This document shows, in pieces, positions 24,329 to 34,828 of a DNA stretch of 37,367 bases. How positions within the stretch are numbered: position 1 is the first letter of the stretch; the number at the start of each line of letters is the position of its first letter. The notes below the pieces were generated by a model. The model did no database searches. It had not been told where the DNA came from and saw only the letters and a list, made by a program, of their open reading frames with translations. Position numbers and translations under genes: made by a program. This DNA is from Barthelona sp. PAP020 (lineage: Eukaryota; Metamonada: BaSk clade): positions 1 through 37,367 of the forward strand of contig JARQWU010000076.1 in the NCBI GenBank assembly GCA_040182905.1, in the 5' to 3' direction.

Positions 24329-26767
24329 TCAATCAATAACCAATTCAATTTTTTCATCTTCCACATTATGTGTAGAGGTGTGAGTATTTTCTTGTGTAGT
24401 TTCTGTATCACTGTCATATTCAGTATCACTGTTTCTATTGCTATTTAATATTACCATAACATCATCGTTAACGATGATATGACTATTTGTTTCAATATGT
24501 GAATTTCTATTGGTGTTCAGAAGGGTCTCATTCTGCTTACTTTCATTAAACATCAAAAAACTATTGTTCATATCAATAATACCATTAGACGGTTTACGCA
24601 AGACTATATTTGGGTTGGTACTTAGATGATGTAAAAATAGAGATAAGAAAGTCCCAAAATAACAACTATCCAAAAATAAATTATGTCCATAGCCTTTGAA
24701 AACGTTTGAAAACCAATTGGTTTGCTCCGAATTCCAACTAATGTTGACGGAAATTTCGATATGTTTAATTTGCTCATGAAATTTGTTAATTGCACGATTT
24801 ATCTCACGATAATCATGCAAACAACTTACATCAGTGTTTTCAGTGTCTAAATTATTAGAAGTAGAAAACGGTAACATTAATGAAGAGAAAGAAGGAACAA
24901 ACAAGTCATCAACAGAACTAATCAACACAAAACAATGTAAATTTTGAGCGAAAAACTCACCATACTGGAGTATTTGTAACAAATGATCTTCACACTGTAT
25001 TATTTCTTTTAATGCTTCGATTCTCAATATCATTGCTCCCAACGAAGTAGCAGATTTGATTAAAATGCTATTATCACTTGAACCATAAATACCACAAAAA
25101 GGAACAGCAATGGCTACGTAACCATAATAATACTTAAAAAACTTTTGTAATTTTGAATCTTTCAAACTCAGCAAAGCAATTATTCCTCCCATTGAATGAC
25201 CAATCCAAAAGATATGATGTAATTTGAACGGTAATGAGTCTAATTGCGTCTTAACAGTATTTATCACATCCTCCACTTGAGTTAAAACAGAAGCATGTGA
25301 GTCTAAGGCAGGTATAATAAATTCGGCATTGGGGAAAGAAATCGACAGAAAACTTCGAAGTTTCAACAGATCAGTAGGCGCACTTTGAAAACCATGACAC
25401 AAAATGATAATGTCTTTTCGTTTGTGACCGGTAGTAGAACCAATATTGTTGGTTTTTAGTGATAACTTTTTGGTCTCAAAATCAAAGGGAAATCGAGTGA
25501 TCAAAAAGAATGGATGCGAATGAGGCGTATTACTGTTATTGGCTTCAATTTCTTTATTAGAGTTATTGATCAATTGTGAAAGACAAAAAGGAAATGTATT
25601 TGAAGGAAAAAGACAGATTTTGCTAAATTCTTGAATTTCTCCAAAAATATTATGTTTTTGATGGTGTGAAAACACAGTTTCCAATATGTTTTCCCGTAAA
25701 TCATTGATTGAATACTGGAAAAGATCAATATTAGCCTTTAGCAAAGAAAAAATATGTGGCAGGGTCTTATAGAAATTACGTTTGATTAGATACTGTAATG
25801 AAGCAATATTACGCTTTTTACTAACCAGTAGTATTGTCAATTCACATAGATCAGCATATTTAAAAAAGTTATCCTCTAGCACTTGTAAATTGATAGTTTG
25901 TTCACGTATTTCACATCGTTCTGTTTCATACTTGAATTGTTGACCACAGATCAACCCATGTTCATTCTTGCTACTTCTCATTAATCTGTAGAATTCAATC
26001 ATGTTTTCGTAGCATTCAATGATCTCTTCATTTATATTCACATTCTTTGGATGAATCAGCAAATTACTAACTAATTCGGTTGTAATCTTGCCAACATTAT
26101 CAATACATTCACAAAAACTTTGAAAAGTATCCTCACTGATCATGTCCTTATGAAATAACATCATATTGATATCCTCCTTTTCATCAATTTCAATGTTGTT
26201 TCGTTTGAAATGATGATAAACGATGGGATCAGGCAAAATAATGGTTAAAAAATTCCCAATTCCTTCAAAAAATCCAACAAAATTTTGGATAAAAGGACAA
26301 CGAAATAATTGCATCTTTGGTTCACTGATATTTAGGTGAATCCTACTGCTAACAAAACTTTCAAATGATTCGATTGATATATCAGTATTTTCTGTCAAAT
26401 ATTCATCAGAAAAACATTTTTGATATAATATAATATCAAAACTAACTATGGGCACTTTATCTTTATAAAATGGTGCTTTAATAAGAAAATTTATTCCTAA
26501 ATTTCCTTGATTAAATATCTTTTGTCGATGACTTAAAATAAAAGGGTCAGAATAGAATGAATTATCAAATTCATCAAAAAATTTATTGTTTGGTAAATAT
26601 TTACCATTTAATATTGTATAATATGATGCTACTATCTTATCATCTTCATTATTAATCCGGTCATTAACAGGTTTAATCACATAACGACATAATTTTCTTG
26701 AAGGTCTTGATAGAACATATAATCTATCAATAAATAATGAAAAAAGACAACAATAACTAAGTTTCAT
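24329..26767 (-). CDS. FAM135-like alpha/beta hydrolase (DUF676 lipase-type)
   Basis: An 812-residue protein with the FAM135 layout: a long N-terminal region with conserved FILSHRQKIFNQG...DIILYQK, then a C-terminal serine-hydrolase domain from ~450 to ~735. It has the oxyanion strand IIILCHGFQS (454-463), nucleophile elbow GHSMGG with S525, likely acid DDLFVP near 630 and histidine in GYGHNLFLDS near 705, so the triad looks complete. FAM135 proteins are predicted lipases or esterases of unknown substrate; the DUF676 domain is shared with ROG1-type lipases. The tail is acidic and Ser/Thr/Asn-rich (YDSDTETTQENTHTSTHN). ATG 26767 is the first in frame, but several short upstream ATGs occur, the nearest overlapping it as ATGTAATG. 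Confidence 0.83.
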   Translation of the reverse strand: MKLSYCCLFSLFIDRLYVLSRPSRKLCRYVIKPVNDRINNEDDKIVASYYTILNGKYLPNNKFFDEFDNSFYSDPFILSHRQKIFNQGNLGINFLIKAPFYKDKVPIVSFDIILYQKCFSDEYLTENTDISIESFESFVSSRIHLNISEPKMQLFRCPFIQNFVGFFEGIGNFLTIILPDPIVYHHFKRNNIEIDEKEDINMMLFHKDMISEDTFQSFCECIDNVGKITTELVSNLLIHPKNVNINEEIIECYENMIEFYRLMRSSKNEHGLICGQQFKYETERCEIREQTINLQVLEDNFFKYADLCELTILLVSKKRNIASLQYLIKRNFYKTLPHIFSLLKANIDLFQYSINDLRENILETVFSHHQKHNIFGEIQEFSKICLFPSNTFPFCLSQLINNSNKEIEANNSNTPHSHPFFLITRFPFDFETKKLSLKTNNIGSTTGHKRKDIIILCHGFQSAPTDLLKLRSFLSISFPNAEFIIPALDSHASVLTQVEDVINTVKTQLDSLPFKLHHIFWIGHSMGGIIALLSLKDSKLQKFFKYYYGYVAIAVPFCGIYGSSDNSILIKSATSLGAMILRIEALKEIIQCEDHLLQILQYGEFFAQNLHCFVLISSVDDLFVPSFSSLMLPFSTSNNLDTENTDVSCLHDYREINRAINKFHEQIKHIEISVNISWNSEQTNWFSNVFKGYGHNLFLDSCYFGTFLSLFLHHLSTNPNIVLRKPSNGIIDMNNSFLMFNESKQNETLLNTNRNSHIETNSHIIVNDDVMVILNSNRNSDTEYDSDTETTQENTHTSTHNVEDEKIELVID

Positions 26768-27291
26768 TACATTATTAACATCAGTTACAGATTCATTAAA
26801 AAAAAAGAAAATTGTATAACATTATTTTCAGAAATTACTATTTTTTTTTCGTTCATGTTTACATGTGGTAAATGTTTTGATTTAAAAACTGAAATCGGAA
26901 ATTTATTAGTTGGGGAAATATGGGAATTAATTGTTGAAAAGATTTTTTTTTTTTAATTCTTTTGTTTCGATATTTTGCATGATAAAATATTTTTTGTTTA
27001 TTTCTGTTTTTTGATTTTATATTTTGGTAAGTCGAAAAGGAAAAAAAAAGTATTGAGCTAGATTTTGAGATGCTTTTTTGACCCCTAGAATTAATATCCA
27101 CAAAATGTGTTCTTTGTTTTGAATTTGTTAATTCATGATAATTCCTATGAAGGAAATCTTTTTGATGTGCCAAAAATTAAAAGAAAAACAAAAAAAAATT
27201 AATTTCTTGTACAATCATCATTTATAATTTAAAATTTTATAATTTCAATTTATACATTATAAAATTCATTTCTCACTTGTCTTTGAACGTT
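26768..27291. other. Intergenic region, no gene called
   Basis: 524 bp between the FAM135-like start and the end of the large coiled-coil gene (both -). A minus frame at 26859-27173 is open for 104 codons but has no ATG and is dominated by K, N, S and F; I treat it as chance. Otherwise A/T tracts only. Confidence 0.4.
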
Positions 27292-30200
27292 TTATAATTC
27301 ATTCAAGTTTAAAGATCTTGGAGAAGGAGAATTCAATTGATTTCTTTTTAAATGATCAACCATTTTATTCAAAGTATCACATTTTCTTTGTAAAACTTCG
27401 ATTCTTTTGTTCAATTTAGTATTTTCGTTCTTGATACTTGAAAAATCAGCATTTGCATGGCTTGGAGAATTCATGTTGAAAGTATTGAAAGACATTCCAG
27501 GAGATAAAGTTGGATTACCATTAAATGTGCTGGTCATTCCAAAATCATTAACTGAATTGTCTGTATTTCTTATATATCTTTGGGCAATTTTTAATTTTTC
27601 CAAATTTTCATTCAATTGGTTGTTTAATTCATCAATCTCAACTTTTTGAGCTTCAATTTTTTTCTCTTGATTTTCAATTTTTTTGTTGAATTCTTTATCT
27701 TTTTGAACGTTTTCATTTTGTAAAAGGTTGATTTTTTGAGTTAATTCTTGGGTTAATGCTACTTTTTGGTTTAAATTCATAGTATGATCCAAATCATGTT
27801 TTTCAATTTCAATTGCATGTAATTGTTCTAAACTATGAATTTCGTCTGATAATTGTTTAATATTTTGATCCTTTTCAAGCAATAATTGATTCAAACGCTT
27901 TTTTTCTGTTTCTTTTTCTTCTTCATATTGTAAAACAAAACTATTCAATTTCTTTTCATTTGAATTCTTTAATTCATTCAAATCAAGTTGCAATTCATTA
28001 ACTTTTTGTTTTAATCTTTGATTATTTGCTAACAAGTTTTCTTTTTCTTTATTGAAATCATTAGTAAGTTCATAATTTTCAGCATGTAATTTATTGATAA
28101 CAATATCTTTCTCTTTCATCTTAGCAATATTCTGTTGTAAAGCTAAATCATTTTGTTCTTTAATTTCAACAATATATTTATCAAATTTTTCTTTTTCTTG
28201 TTCTTCAATGACTTTAAGATATTTTGTTTGATCTCCATATTTCAGATTTAAAGTTTCAATTTCTTTTTCCTTTTCAATCAAATTCTTATTCAATTTTTCT
28301 TTTTCAATTTCAATTTCTTCTTCTTTTTTAATCAATATTTCTTCAAAATCTTTAATCTTTTCATTTTGTTCAGCACATCTAGCAAATAAATCTTCTTTGC
28401 TACGTTTAATATCCCAAATCTCATTCTTTAATTTCATTTCATCTGCTAAATGTTTAGTTTTTAAGAAATCTTCCAAATTTATTAAATTAGCTTCTTTTTC
28501 ACTTAAATTTCGTTTCAATTGTTTCTTTTCTTCTCTTTCAACTTCAAATTTATGTTTTAATAATTCAAATTCTTGAGTTACATTCAACTTTTCTATTTTT
28601 AATTTTTCATATTGTTCTTTCAAATTCGTCTTTTCAATATTCATCGAATTTTCCAACAATTTCTTTGAATTATCACTTTCTTTTATTCTATCTATCAATT
28701 TATTGCTGTTTTCAATTAAATTTTCATTCTTCATTTTTAAATTACTATTTTCTTGTTCTAATTCTTTGATTAAATTCTCTTTGCTCTTAATAGCATCAGT
28801 AAAACCAATAATTTCTTCTTCATGATCCTTTTCAAATCTATTGAATAAATTCTTTTTCTCTTCAATAATACGATTATTTGTGGTTTCTAAAAATTCAATC
28901 TTTTTCATGTAACCATTATTTTGATCAACTATTTGAATAAGTTCTTGTTCTTTATCTTCTATATTTTTTTTTTGTATCTCAATAATTTCATCAAAGTTCT
29001 GATTATTTGTTTCTATTTCATTGATATGATTCGTTAATTCATTGATTTCTTTAATATAATCATCTTTCATTAAATAAAATTCTCTCTGAATATTTTCATT
29101 TTCTATTTTTATAGTGTTATAAAGTCTTTCTATTTGTTCAATATATTCTTTTGAATTCTTTAATTCTTCAGTCATTTCATAACTATATTGAGCAAATTTT
29201 TCGTAAAATGCTTTTGAATTCTCTTTTAATTCACTTAATTCTATGGTTAATTCTTCATTATTCTTATTGCTATCATCTAAATCCTTAGTTAAATTTAAAA
29301 TTGTTTCATTCAAATTTTTATTTTCGAATTCAAATTTCAAAAAATCTTCTTCTTTTTCTTTAACAAATCTTTCAATATCTTTAGCAAATGTTTCTTTTTC
29401 TAATAAAATTTCATTTTCTAATGATATAATTTTTGTTTCATAATTTTTACAAAGCTCATTCAATTCATTGATTTGTTTATTAGCACTATTTATATCTAAT
29501 GTAAGATTTTTATTCTCTCTGGTGTAATTATCAATCATCAATTCTTTCTCTTCTCTCAAATCTTTTAATTCTATCAATAATTCATCAATCTTCGATAAAT
29601 TCATTGTCTTTTCATTCTTTAAATCACTCTCCTTTAAAGCATATTCTTTAATCTGACAATTTAAATCCTCAATCTCATCATTCTTTTCTTTTCTTTCCTT
29701 TTCTGAACTCCTTTTCAATTCAATAATACTTTCATTACGTTCTTCCAATTTAATAATCATATTTTCTTTTTCAATCTTCAATTCATAATTTATTTCATTC
29801 AACTCTTTGTTCTTTTCAATCAAATCAAGATTTATTTTTTCCCAATCAGTCCTCCATTTCTCTTGATTATCATTCAATGTATGAATTTCTACTCTTAAAT
29901 TGTCATTTTCATCTTCAAAAGCTTTATTCTTCATATCCAACTCAACAATCATTTCATCCTTCTTTTGTAATTTTGTGATTAAGGTTTCTTTATCCTTTAT
30001 TAAGTCTTCAATATTCAAATTCAAAGTATCCTTTTCATTATTCCATTCATTCTTCATCATTTCATGAGATTCAACAAATTCTTCATGTTTTGAAGTAACA
30101 CTATTCAAATTGTATTCTAATAGCTCAATTTTTTTTCTTAAATCTCTTTCCATTGTGATAGATCCTGCTGTTTTACTTTCAGCTTCTTGTAATTTCCTTT

Positions 30201-31365
30201 GTAAATCAAAAATTGCTTTTTGTTTCTTATTTTCTCGAATTTCTGCTTGTTCTTCATTCATTTGAATATTTTCTTCCAAAATAGTACATTTTTCTCGATA
30301 ATCTTTTATTTCCATCTCTAAATTATTGTTCATTCTACACATACTTTTTAATTCCTTTTCAAATTCTTTGATATTTTCATTCAAGCCTGAAATTAAGATA
30401 TCTTTCTCTTTAGCAAATTCTTGTTGATCTAATTTCATCGTTTCATATTCATTCAAAAGGGAATCATGTTTATCGGCTAAATCTTTATACTTTTCAACCA
30501 ATTCTTCATAAATGTATTTTGTTTCACGACATTCACTTTCTTTCTCTTCAATTAAGGTCTTATAACGTTGTTTCTCTTCATTCTTTGTATTTAATAACAT
30601 ATTATATCGTTTTGTTAATAAAGTAACTTTTTCTTTAAAAGTGACAACCATTTTTTCAACCTTTTCATTTAAACCAGTAATTTCATTATTCTTTTGCATT
30701 ATTTCAAAATCTAATTCTTGACATTTGTTATCTAAGATATCTTTATCATTGGTTAATTCAGTAATTAAGTTATCACGATAATCAATTTGTTGAGTGGTAT
30801 CTATTTGCAAATTTTCAAACTCCTTTTGTAATTGTTCAATAATTCGTTGATTAGCAAAATCTTCAGTGTCATGCTCATTTTCTAAATTCTCAAAATTTTG
30901 TTTCAATTCTTCAATTTCTTTTTCTTGCAATGAATGATTTTTTTTTAATTTTTCATTTTCTTCTTTTAAACTTTTAATTTGTTTGTTCAAATTATCAATA
31001 TTAAATTTATTTTCATCAGTTTGTTGTAATATAATACTCTCTTTTGAAAAAAGTTGAGAATTAATACTTTCAATCTCTTGTTCTAAATTCTTTTTTTCTT
31101 TAATCAAAGTGTTATTTTCAACTTCTTTTAATTGAATACTCTTTTTTAACTCAAAAATCATTTTTTCTTTCTCTTTCATCTGTATATTATGATTATCTTT
31201 TAAATTTTTAGTTTCTTCATTATTTTGTTGAATTTCAACACGTAATTCTTTGATATTTTTTTGTAAATCCAGAACATTTTTGGATTTTTCTTCATTCTCT
31301 TCATTTAATCGAGTCACAAGAATCTTAAGTTTTGTAACACTTTCTCGATCATTATCAATTGACAT
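27292..31365 (-). CDS. Very long coiled-coil protein
   Basis: A 1357-residue protein that is coiled coil almost from end to end (residues ~5-1240 and ~1300-1345), with heptads rich in E, K, N, L and I. A short non-coil insert near 1255-1300 is rich in S, N, F, M and P (SPGMSFNTFNMNSPSHANAD). No GRIP, CAP-Gly, motor or kinase domain is visible. Such proteins serve as Golgi tethers, basal-body or rootlet fibres, or cortical scaffolds; the sequence alone does not decide. The codon pattern produces repeated TTCTTTTTC/AATTC-type words on the + strand, which makes long shadow frames. It is divergent from the secreted nuclease gene. Confidence 0.85.
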   Translation of the reverse strand: MSIDNDRESVTKLKILVTRLNEENEEKSKNVLDLQKNIKELRVEIQQNNEETKNLKDNHNIQMKEKEKMIFELKKSIQLKEVENNTLIKEKKNLEQEIESINSQLFSKESIILQQTDENKFNIDNLNKQIKSLKEENEKLKKNHSLQEKEIEELKQNFENLENEHDTEDFANQRIIEQLQKEFENLQIDTTQQIDYRDNLITELTNDKDILDNKCQELDFEIMQKNNEITGLNEKVEKMVVTFKEKVTLLTKRYNMLLNTKNEEKQRYKTLIEEKESECRETKYIYEELVEKYKDLADKHDSLLNEYETMKLDQQEFAKEKDILISGLNENIKEFEKELKSMCRMNNNLEMEIKDYREKCTILEENIQMNEEQAEIRENKKQKAIFDLQRKLQEAESKTAGSITMERDLRKKIELLEYNLNSVTSKHEEFVESHEMMKNEWNNEKDTLNLNIEDLIKDKETLITKLQKKDEMIVELDMKNKAFEDENDNLRVEIHTLNDNQEKWRTDWEKINLDLIEKNKELNEINYELKIEKENMIIKLEERNESIIELKRSSEKERKEKNDEIEDLNCQIKEYALKESDLKNEKTMNLSKIDELLIELKDLREEKELMIDNYTRENKNLTLDINSANKQINELNELCKNYETKIISLENEILLEKETFAKDIERFVKEKEEDFLKFEFENKNLNETILNLTKDLDDSNKNNEELTIELSELKENSKAFYEKFAQYSYEMTEELKNSKEYIEQIERLYNTIKIENENIQREFYLMKDDYIKEINELTNHINEIETNNQNFDEIIEIQKKNIEDKEQELIQIVDQNNGYMKKIEFLETTNNRIIEEKKNLFNRFEKDHEEEIIGFTDAIKSKENLIKELEQENSNLKMKNENLIENSNKLIDRIKESDNSKKLLENSMNIEKTNLKEQYEKLKIEKLNVTQEFELLKHKFEVEREEKKQLKRNLSEKEANLINLEDFLKTKHLADEMKLKNEIWDIKRSKEDLFARCAEQNEKIKDFEEILIKKEEEIEIEKEKLNKNLIEKEKEIETLNLKYGDQTKYLKVIEEQEKEKFDKYIVEIKEQNDLALQQNIAKMKEKDIVINKLHAENYELTNDFNKEKENLLANNQRLKQKVNELQLDLNELKNSNEKKLNSFVLQYEEEKETEKKRLNQLLLEKDQNIKQLSDEIHSLEQLHAIEIEKHDLDHTMNLNQKVALTQELTQKINLLQNENVQKDKEFNKKIENQEKKIEAQKVEIDELNNQLNENLEKLKIAQRYIRNTDNSVNDFGMTSTFNGNPTLSPGMSFNTFNMNSPSHANADFSSIKNENTKLNKRIEVLQRKCDTLNKMVDHLKRNQLNSPSPRSLNLNEL

Positions 31366-31728
31366 GTTATTGGTTTAATTTTAATTTCAAAAACAAAGAT
31401 TCAATTGCCTTTTTTTTTTTTGGATAAACTTTTTATTTTTGATTTTTTTTTCTCATTATTAATCGCTATTATTCTTCATTCATTAATTTTTATCTTATAT
31501 TTATTCAACAAAAAACAAATGATGGTCAACTAAAATTGAAAATTAAGAATTTTTTTTTGAACAATTTTTTCTTTCAATCAAATATCTTGTTAATTATAAA
31601 TTCAATATAAATTAAATTGGGAAATAACTTTAAAAAATCTCAAATTTGAAATATTAAGACTATTTGGAGAAAAAAGAATTTCTTTGATCCACATTAAATC
31701 CATTTTTTTGGTTTTTTTAATTCACAAA
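31366..31728. promoter_or_regulatory. Divergent intergenic region, coiled coil / secreted nuclease
   Basis: About 360 bp of extremely AT-rich DNA with T and A runs between two divergent genes. TCACA at 31722-31726 (+) fits the trichomonad initiator TCAYW and would give a 5-nt leader for the nuclease. No ORF or repeat seen. Confidence 0.4.
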
Positions 31729-32769
31729 ATGAGATATTTCAGTTTACTACTTGTTAGTTTAATTGTTTTAAACTTTGTATTTGCATTGGATTGTCCCAAA
31801 GCTCCTTCTTTCCCAGGAGATCGTAGATCTCAACATTCTCGTTTACGTGTTGCTCAATTTAACGTTCAATTTTTATTCGATGGAAAGGGAGTACATTCTT
31901 TCAAGTGTCCAGGACAATGTGATTGGACCAGTCAAGCTGAAGCCCAGAAACATATCTCAGCTGTTGCTAAAACTATTGAAACCTTTGATGCTGATATCAT
32001 TCATTTAGCTGAAGTTGAAGATTGTTCTGTTTTAAGTTCTGTATTATCTCAAATGTCCAATGGAGATCAATATCGTCCTTATTTAATTCAAGGTAGTGAC
32101 ACTTATTTGGGACAAAACGTTGCTTTATTAACTCGTATTGATCCTGTCAAGGACTTAGATCGTGTTAGTGATCAAGGAACTTATCCTCTTTCTGGTTCTA
32201 AATGTGGTTGGACTAAGTCTGGAGGAACTACTTTATCAAAGAATTTATTGGCTGCTTTTGAAATTCCTCATCCTTCTGGTTCATTTACTTTAGATCTTGC
32301 TGGTGTTCATTTTATTGCTCATCCTGATGATAAGAAAAATTGTGCCAAGAGAGAAGCTCAATCACTTTTGTTGGGTCGTGCTGTTTCTCGTACTTTTAAG
32401 AGTGATTATGCTGTCATTCTTGGAGATTTTAATGATTATGATGATGCCATTCCTGACTCTTTAGGAATGACTTCTATTGGTCAAACCAGCAAGATTTTGA
32501 AGGATCTTGGATTTAGTGCTGCTATGGCTAAGGTTGAACAGTCTGAACGTTGGTCTTCATTCTGGAACAGAAATCATGATGGAAAGGATTGTGGATTTAA
32601 CTGTCATTCTCAAATTGATCACATTTTGTATAAGAAAAATATGGAAACTGCTGTTCAAAAAGTTTTTTATGACCACAATCATGCTGCTGGAAGAGGTACT
32701 TATGTTAGTGATCATTGGGCCGTTTTGATTGATTTTGACGCAGATAAGTTATCCCAAATGGCAAACTAA
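31729..32769 (+). CDS. Secreted endonuclease/exonuclease/phosphatase-fold nuclease
   Basis: A 346-residue protein starting at ATG 31729 (MRYFSLLLVSLIVLNFVFA); the frame is open further upstream but has no other ATG. Residues 1-19 are a clear signal peptide with probable cleavage after FVFA. The mature part has the DNase I-like fold: RVAQFNVQFL (N45), the metal site in AEVEDC (95-99), GVHFIAH, LGDFNDYDD (~240) and SDHWAVL (~327). Many cysteines fit an extracellular enzyme. Members of this fold cleave DNA, RNA or phosphoesters; a secreted nuclease that feeds nucleotide salvage is a reasonable inference. Codon bias is strong, suggesting high expression. It converges with coronin. Confidence 0.88.
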   Translation: MRYFSLLLVSLIVLNFVFALDCPKAPSFPGDRRSQHSRLRVAQFNVQFLFDGKGVHSFKCPGQCDWTSQAEAQKHISAVAKTIETFDADIIHLAEVEDCSVLSSVLSQMSNGDQYRPYLIQGSDTYLGQNVALLTRIDPVKDLDRVSDQGTYPLSGSKCGWTKSGGTTLSKNLLAAFEIPHPSGSFTLDLAGVHFIAHPDDKKNCAKREAQSLLLGRAVSRTFKSDYAVILGDFNDYDDAIPDSLGMTSIGQTSKILKDLGFSAAMAKVEQSERWSSFWNRNHDGKDCGFNCHSQIDHILYKKNMETAVQKVFYDHNHAAGRGTYVSDHWAVLIDFDADKLSQMAN

Positions 32770-32946
32770 TTTTGTAAATAATTTTCAATTTTTTATTTGA
32801 AGAATTGAATTTCAAACTGGTATAAAATGGAAGAATTGAAGTTCAATTTTTCTTTTTCCTTTGGTTTTGTCAAAAAATTGTAAAAAAGAAAAATAAAGAA
32901 AAATACATTTACACAACATTGAAAATTGAAACTGAAAATATTCTCT

Positions 32947-34575
32947 TTAATTTAAAATGTTCTTAATTTGAATAAATTTCTGTTTCAATTCCTGATTTTC
33001 CTTGGTCAATGCTTCAATGGTAGCTTTTAATCTATTAATCTCTTCAGAACTGTCATTGACTGCTTTTTCCTTTCTTTCATCTTCTTTCAATTGCATATCA
33101 ACTGCTTCAGAAATTTCAGGCTCAACATTTTCAACTTTGGTCTCTTCATGAGCAGCAATTTCTTCAACTTTGGTTGTCAATGTCTTTTTAGCAGTTTCAG
33201 GTTGATTATCACGCTTAGTTTGCTGTTGAGCATATCTATTCTTCATTTCCTCCAATTTGGAACCTGAAAATTCTTCTTCTTCCTTTGCTTCCTCTTTAGG
33301 TTCTTCAACAACTTCTTGTTTAGATGCTTTTACAGGAACTACTTCAGCTTCAGGTTGTTCAACAATTTCTACTGTTGGGGCTTTACCATCCTTTGTAACA
33401 ATTTCACCTGTGAGAATATTCTTACGAACTAATTCAGGAACTTTTCCAGCAACAAACTCTTCAGCAGAAGCTCCAGGAACAGCAGCAAATGTATTAGGAA
33501 ATAAGGCAGGATCTGCAATGTCAGTTCTTCTGGGAATATAGAAATGGACTGCAATAACTTCCTTGTCTGCCACAGCATAAATACGATCAACTTCGTTCTT
33601 ATTATGATCAACAGAAGATTTAGGTGCAAGATCAAAACCATAAAGTCCAAAGGACACAGAATGATTGTTCATTTTGTAAAATCCAGGATCATTGGGAATA
33701 AGCTCATAAGCTCTAATCATACCTGAAGATCTAACCATAGCATAAGCAATTGCTAAATCTTGATCAATTAATAAGACAGGACGTCCTTCGGAGGCACCCA
33801 CTTCAATTTTACATGTTTGCTCCAAGGTAGAGGCGTTATAAAAGATTAATTCAGCACGATTTCTCTTTGAAGATGCACCAAAAATTGCAAAGGTTTCAAG
33901 AAGATTGACATAGCCAACTGAAACATTACGAGTACTGAATGTAGTTTCCATTGTACCAAGGATAGCATTTTCAAGAACATTCCAAGCAGCAATGAAAGAT
34001 GATCTTTCAAATTGATAAACAGCATAGATAACATTACCAGCTTCATTCCAAGCAAGATCTGAAACAGTACCATCCAGCTCAGTTTCAACAACATATTCAA
34101 ATTCAGGGTTGAAAGAAGTAACAACAAGTTTATTACCAATATGAACAGCAACAATATCACTTACAGCAGGATTAAATTTGACACAACGTGCGTTAACACC
34201 GTGTGTGGAGAAAACAAATGCAGGTTCTCTGCAAACATCATCCAATTCACCAACATTAGCTGGAATATTCCAAAAACAGACATCCCCATTCTCACAAGCA
34301 ATAGCTAAACGATTTTCGTTAAATGGATCCCAAGCTACAAAATTGATCTTTCCACCATATTCAACATAATAACATTGACGACCAACACGAATTCCTTCTT
34401 GACGATCAAAAATACCAACTTTAGATGCTGTTCTGTCAATATATGCAATATACTTGGTATTAACAACCATTGACGTCATAACACTAGAATCAGTTGGTCT
34501 AACATCTGTTATATTTTCTTTTTTTTCAAACTTAGTAAGATTGTTGCGGTACAAAGAACGTGTACGTGGTTCCAT
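32947..34575 (-). CDS. Coronin (actin-binding WD40 protein)
   Basis: The frame opens at 34647, but I choose the ATG at 34573-34575 (MEPRTRSLYRNNLTKFEKKE). This places the coronin N-terminal R-S-x-Y-R motif at the start and gives 542 residues. TCATT at 34582-34586 on this strand matches a trichomonad initiator and would exclude the upstream ATG. A seven-bladed propeller occupies ~25-350: INFVAWDPFNENRLAIACEN, CFWNIPANVGELDDV, VSDLAWNEAGNVIYAVYQFE. The coronin C-terminal extension follows (FYIPRRTDIADPALFPNTFA...VAGKVPELVRKNI), then an acidic linker and a coiled coil (EEINRLKATIEALTKENQEL) for oligomerisation. Coronins bind F-actin and Arp2/3 at the cortex and in phagocytosis. Codon use is biased toward high expression. 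Confidence 0.92.
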   Translation of the reverse strand: MEPRTRSLYRNNLTKFEKKENITDVRPTDSSVMTSMVVNTKYIAYIDRTASKVGIFDRQEGIRVGRQCYYVEYGGKINFVAWDPFNENRLAIACENGDVCFWNIPANVGELDDVCREPAFVFSTHGVNARCVKFNPAVSDIVAVHIGNKLVVTSFNPEFEYVVETELDGTVSDLAWNEAGNVIYAVYQFERSSFIAAWNVLENAILGTMETTFSTRNVSVGYVNLLETFAIFGASSKRNRAELIFYNASTLEQTCKIEVGASEGRPVLLIDQDLAIAYAMVRSSGMIRAYELIPNDPGFYKMNNHSVSFGLYGFDLAPKSSVDHNKNEVDRIYAVADKEVIAVHFYIPRRTDIADPALFPNTFAAVPGASAEEFVAGKVPELVRKNILTGEIVTKDGKAPTVEIVEQPEAEVVPVKASKQEVVEEPKEEAKEEEEFSGSKLEEMKNRYAQQQTKRDNQPETAKKTLTTKVEEIAAHEETKVENVEPEISEAVDMQLKEDERKEKAVNDSSEEINRLKATIEALTKENQELKQKFIQIKNILN

Positions 34576-34828
34576 TGGAAAAATGATACAAAAAAAATCA
34601 AAATACTCACTTTTCAAAGAATGACCTTCAGATTGAATGAAAGTCATCTTTTTTTTTTATATTTTTTGACACAGAATATGCTCTTTATGCTGTTGTATAT
34701 TTGAATTGTTTTCTTTCAAGTAAAAATTTCATTTTTTTCAATTGTATTTGATTTCACCATTTGTACAATAGACTTTATGCATAATACAAGAAAAAGAAAA
34801 ACAACAATACATTTGTTAAAATTTATTT

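Noticed and set aside
26859-27173. A 104-codon minus-strand frame after the large coiled-coil gene
   Set aside because: No ATG start, low-complexity composition and no recognisable motif; it may be chance in AT-rich DNA.
34576-34647. The upstream ATG of coronin (24 extra residues)
   Set aside because: The coronin N-terminal motif begins at the second Met, and an initiator-like TCATT lies between the two ATGs.
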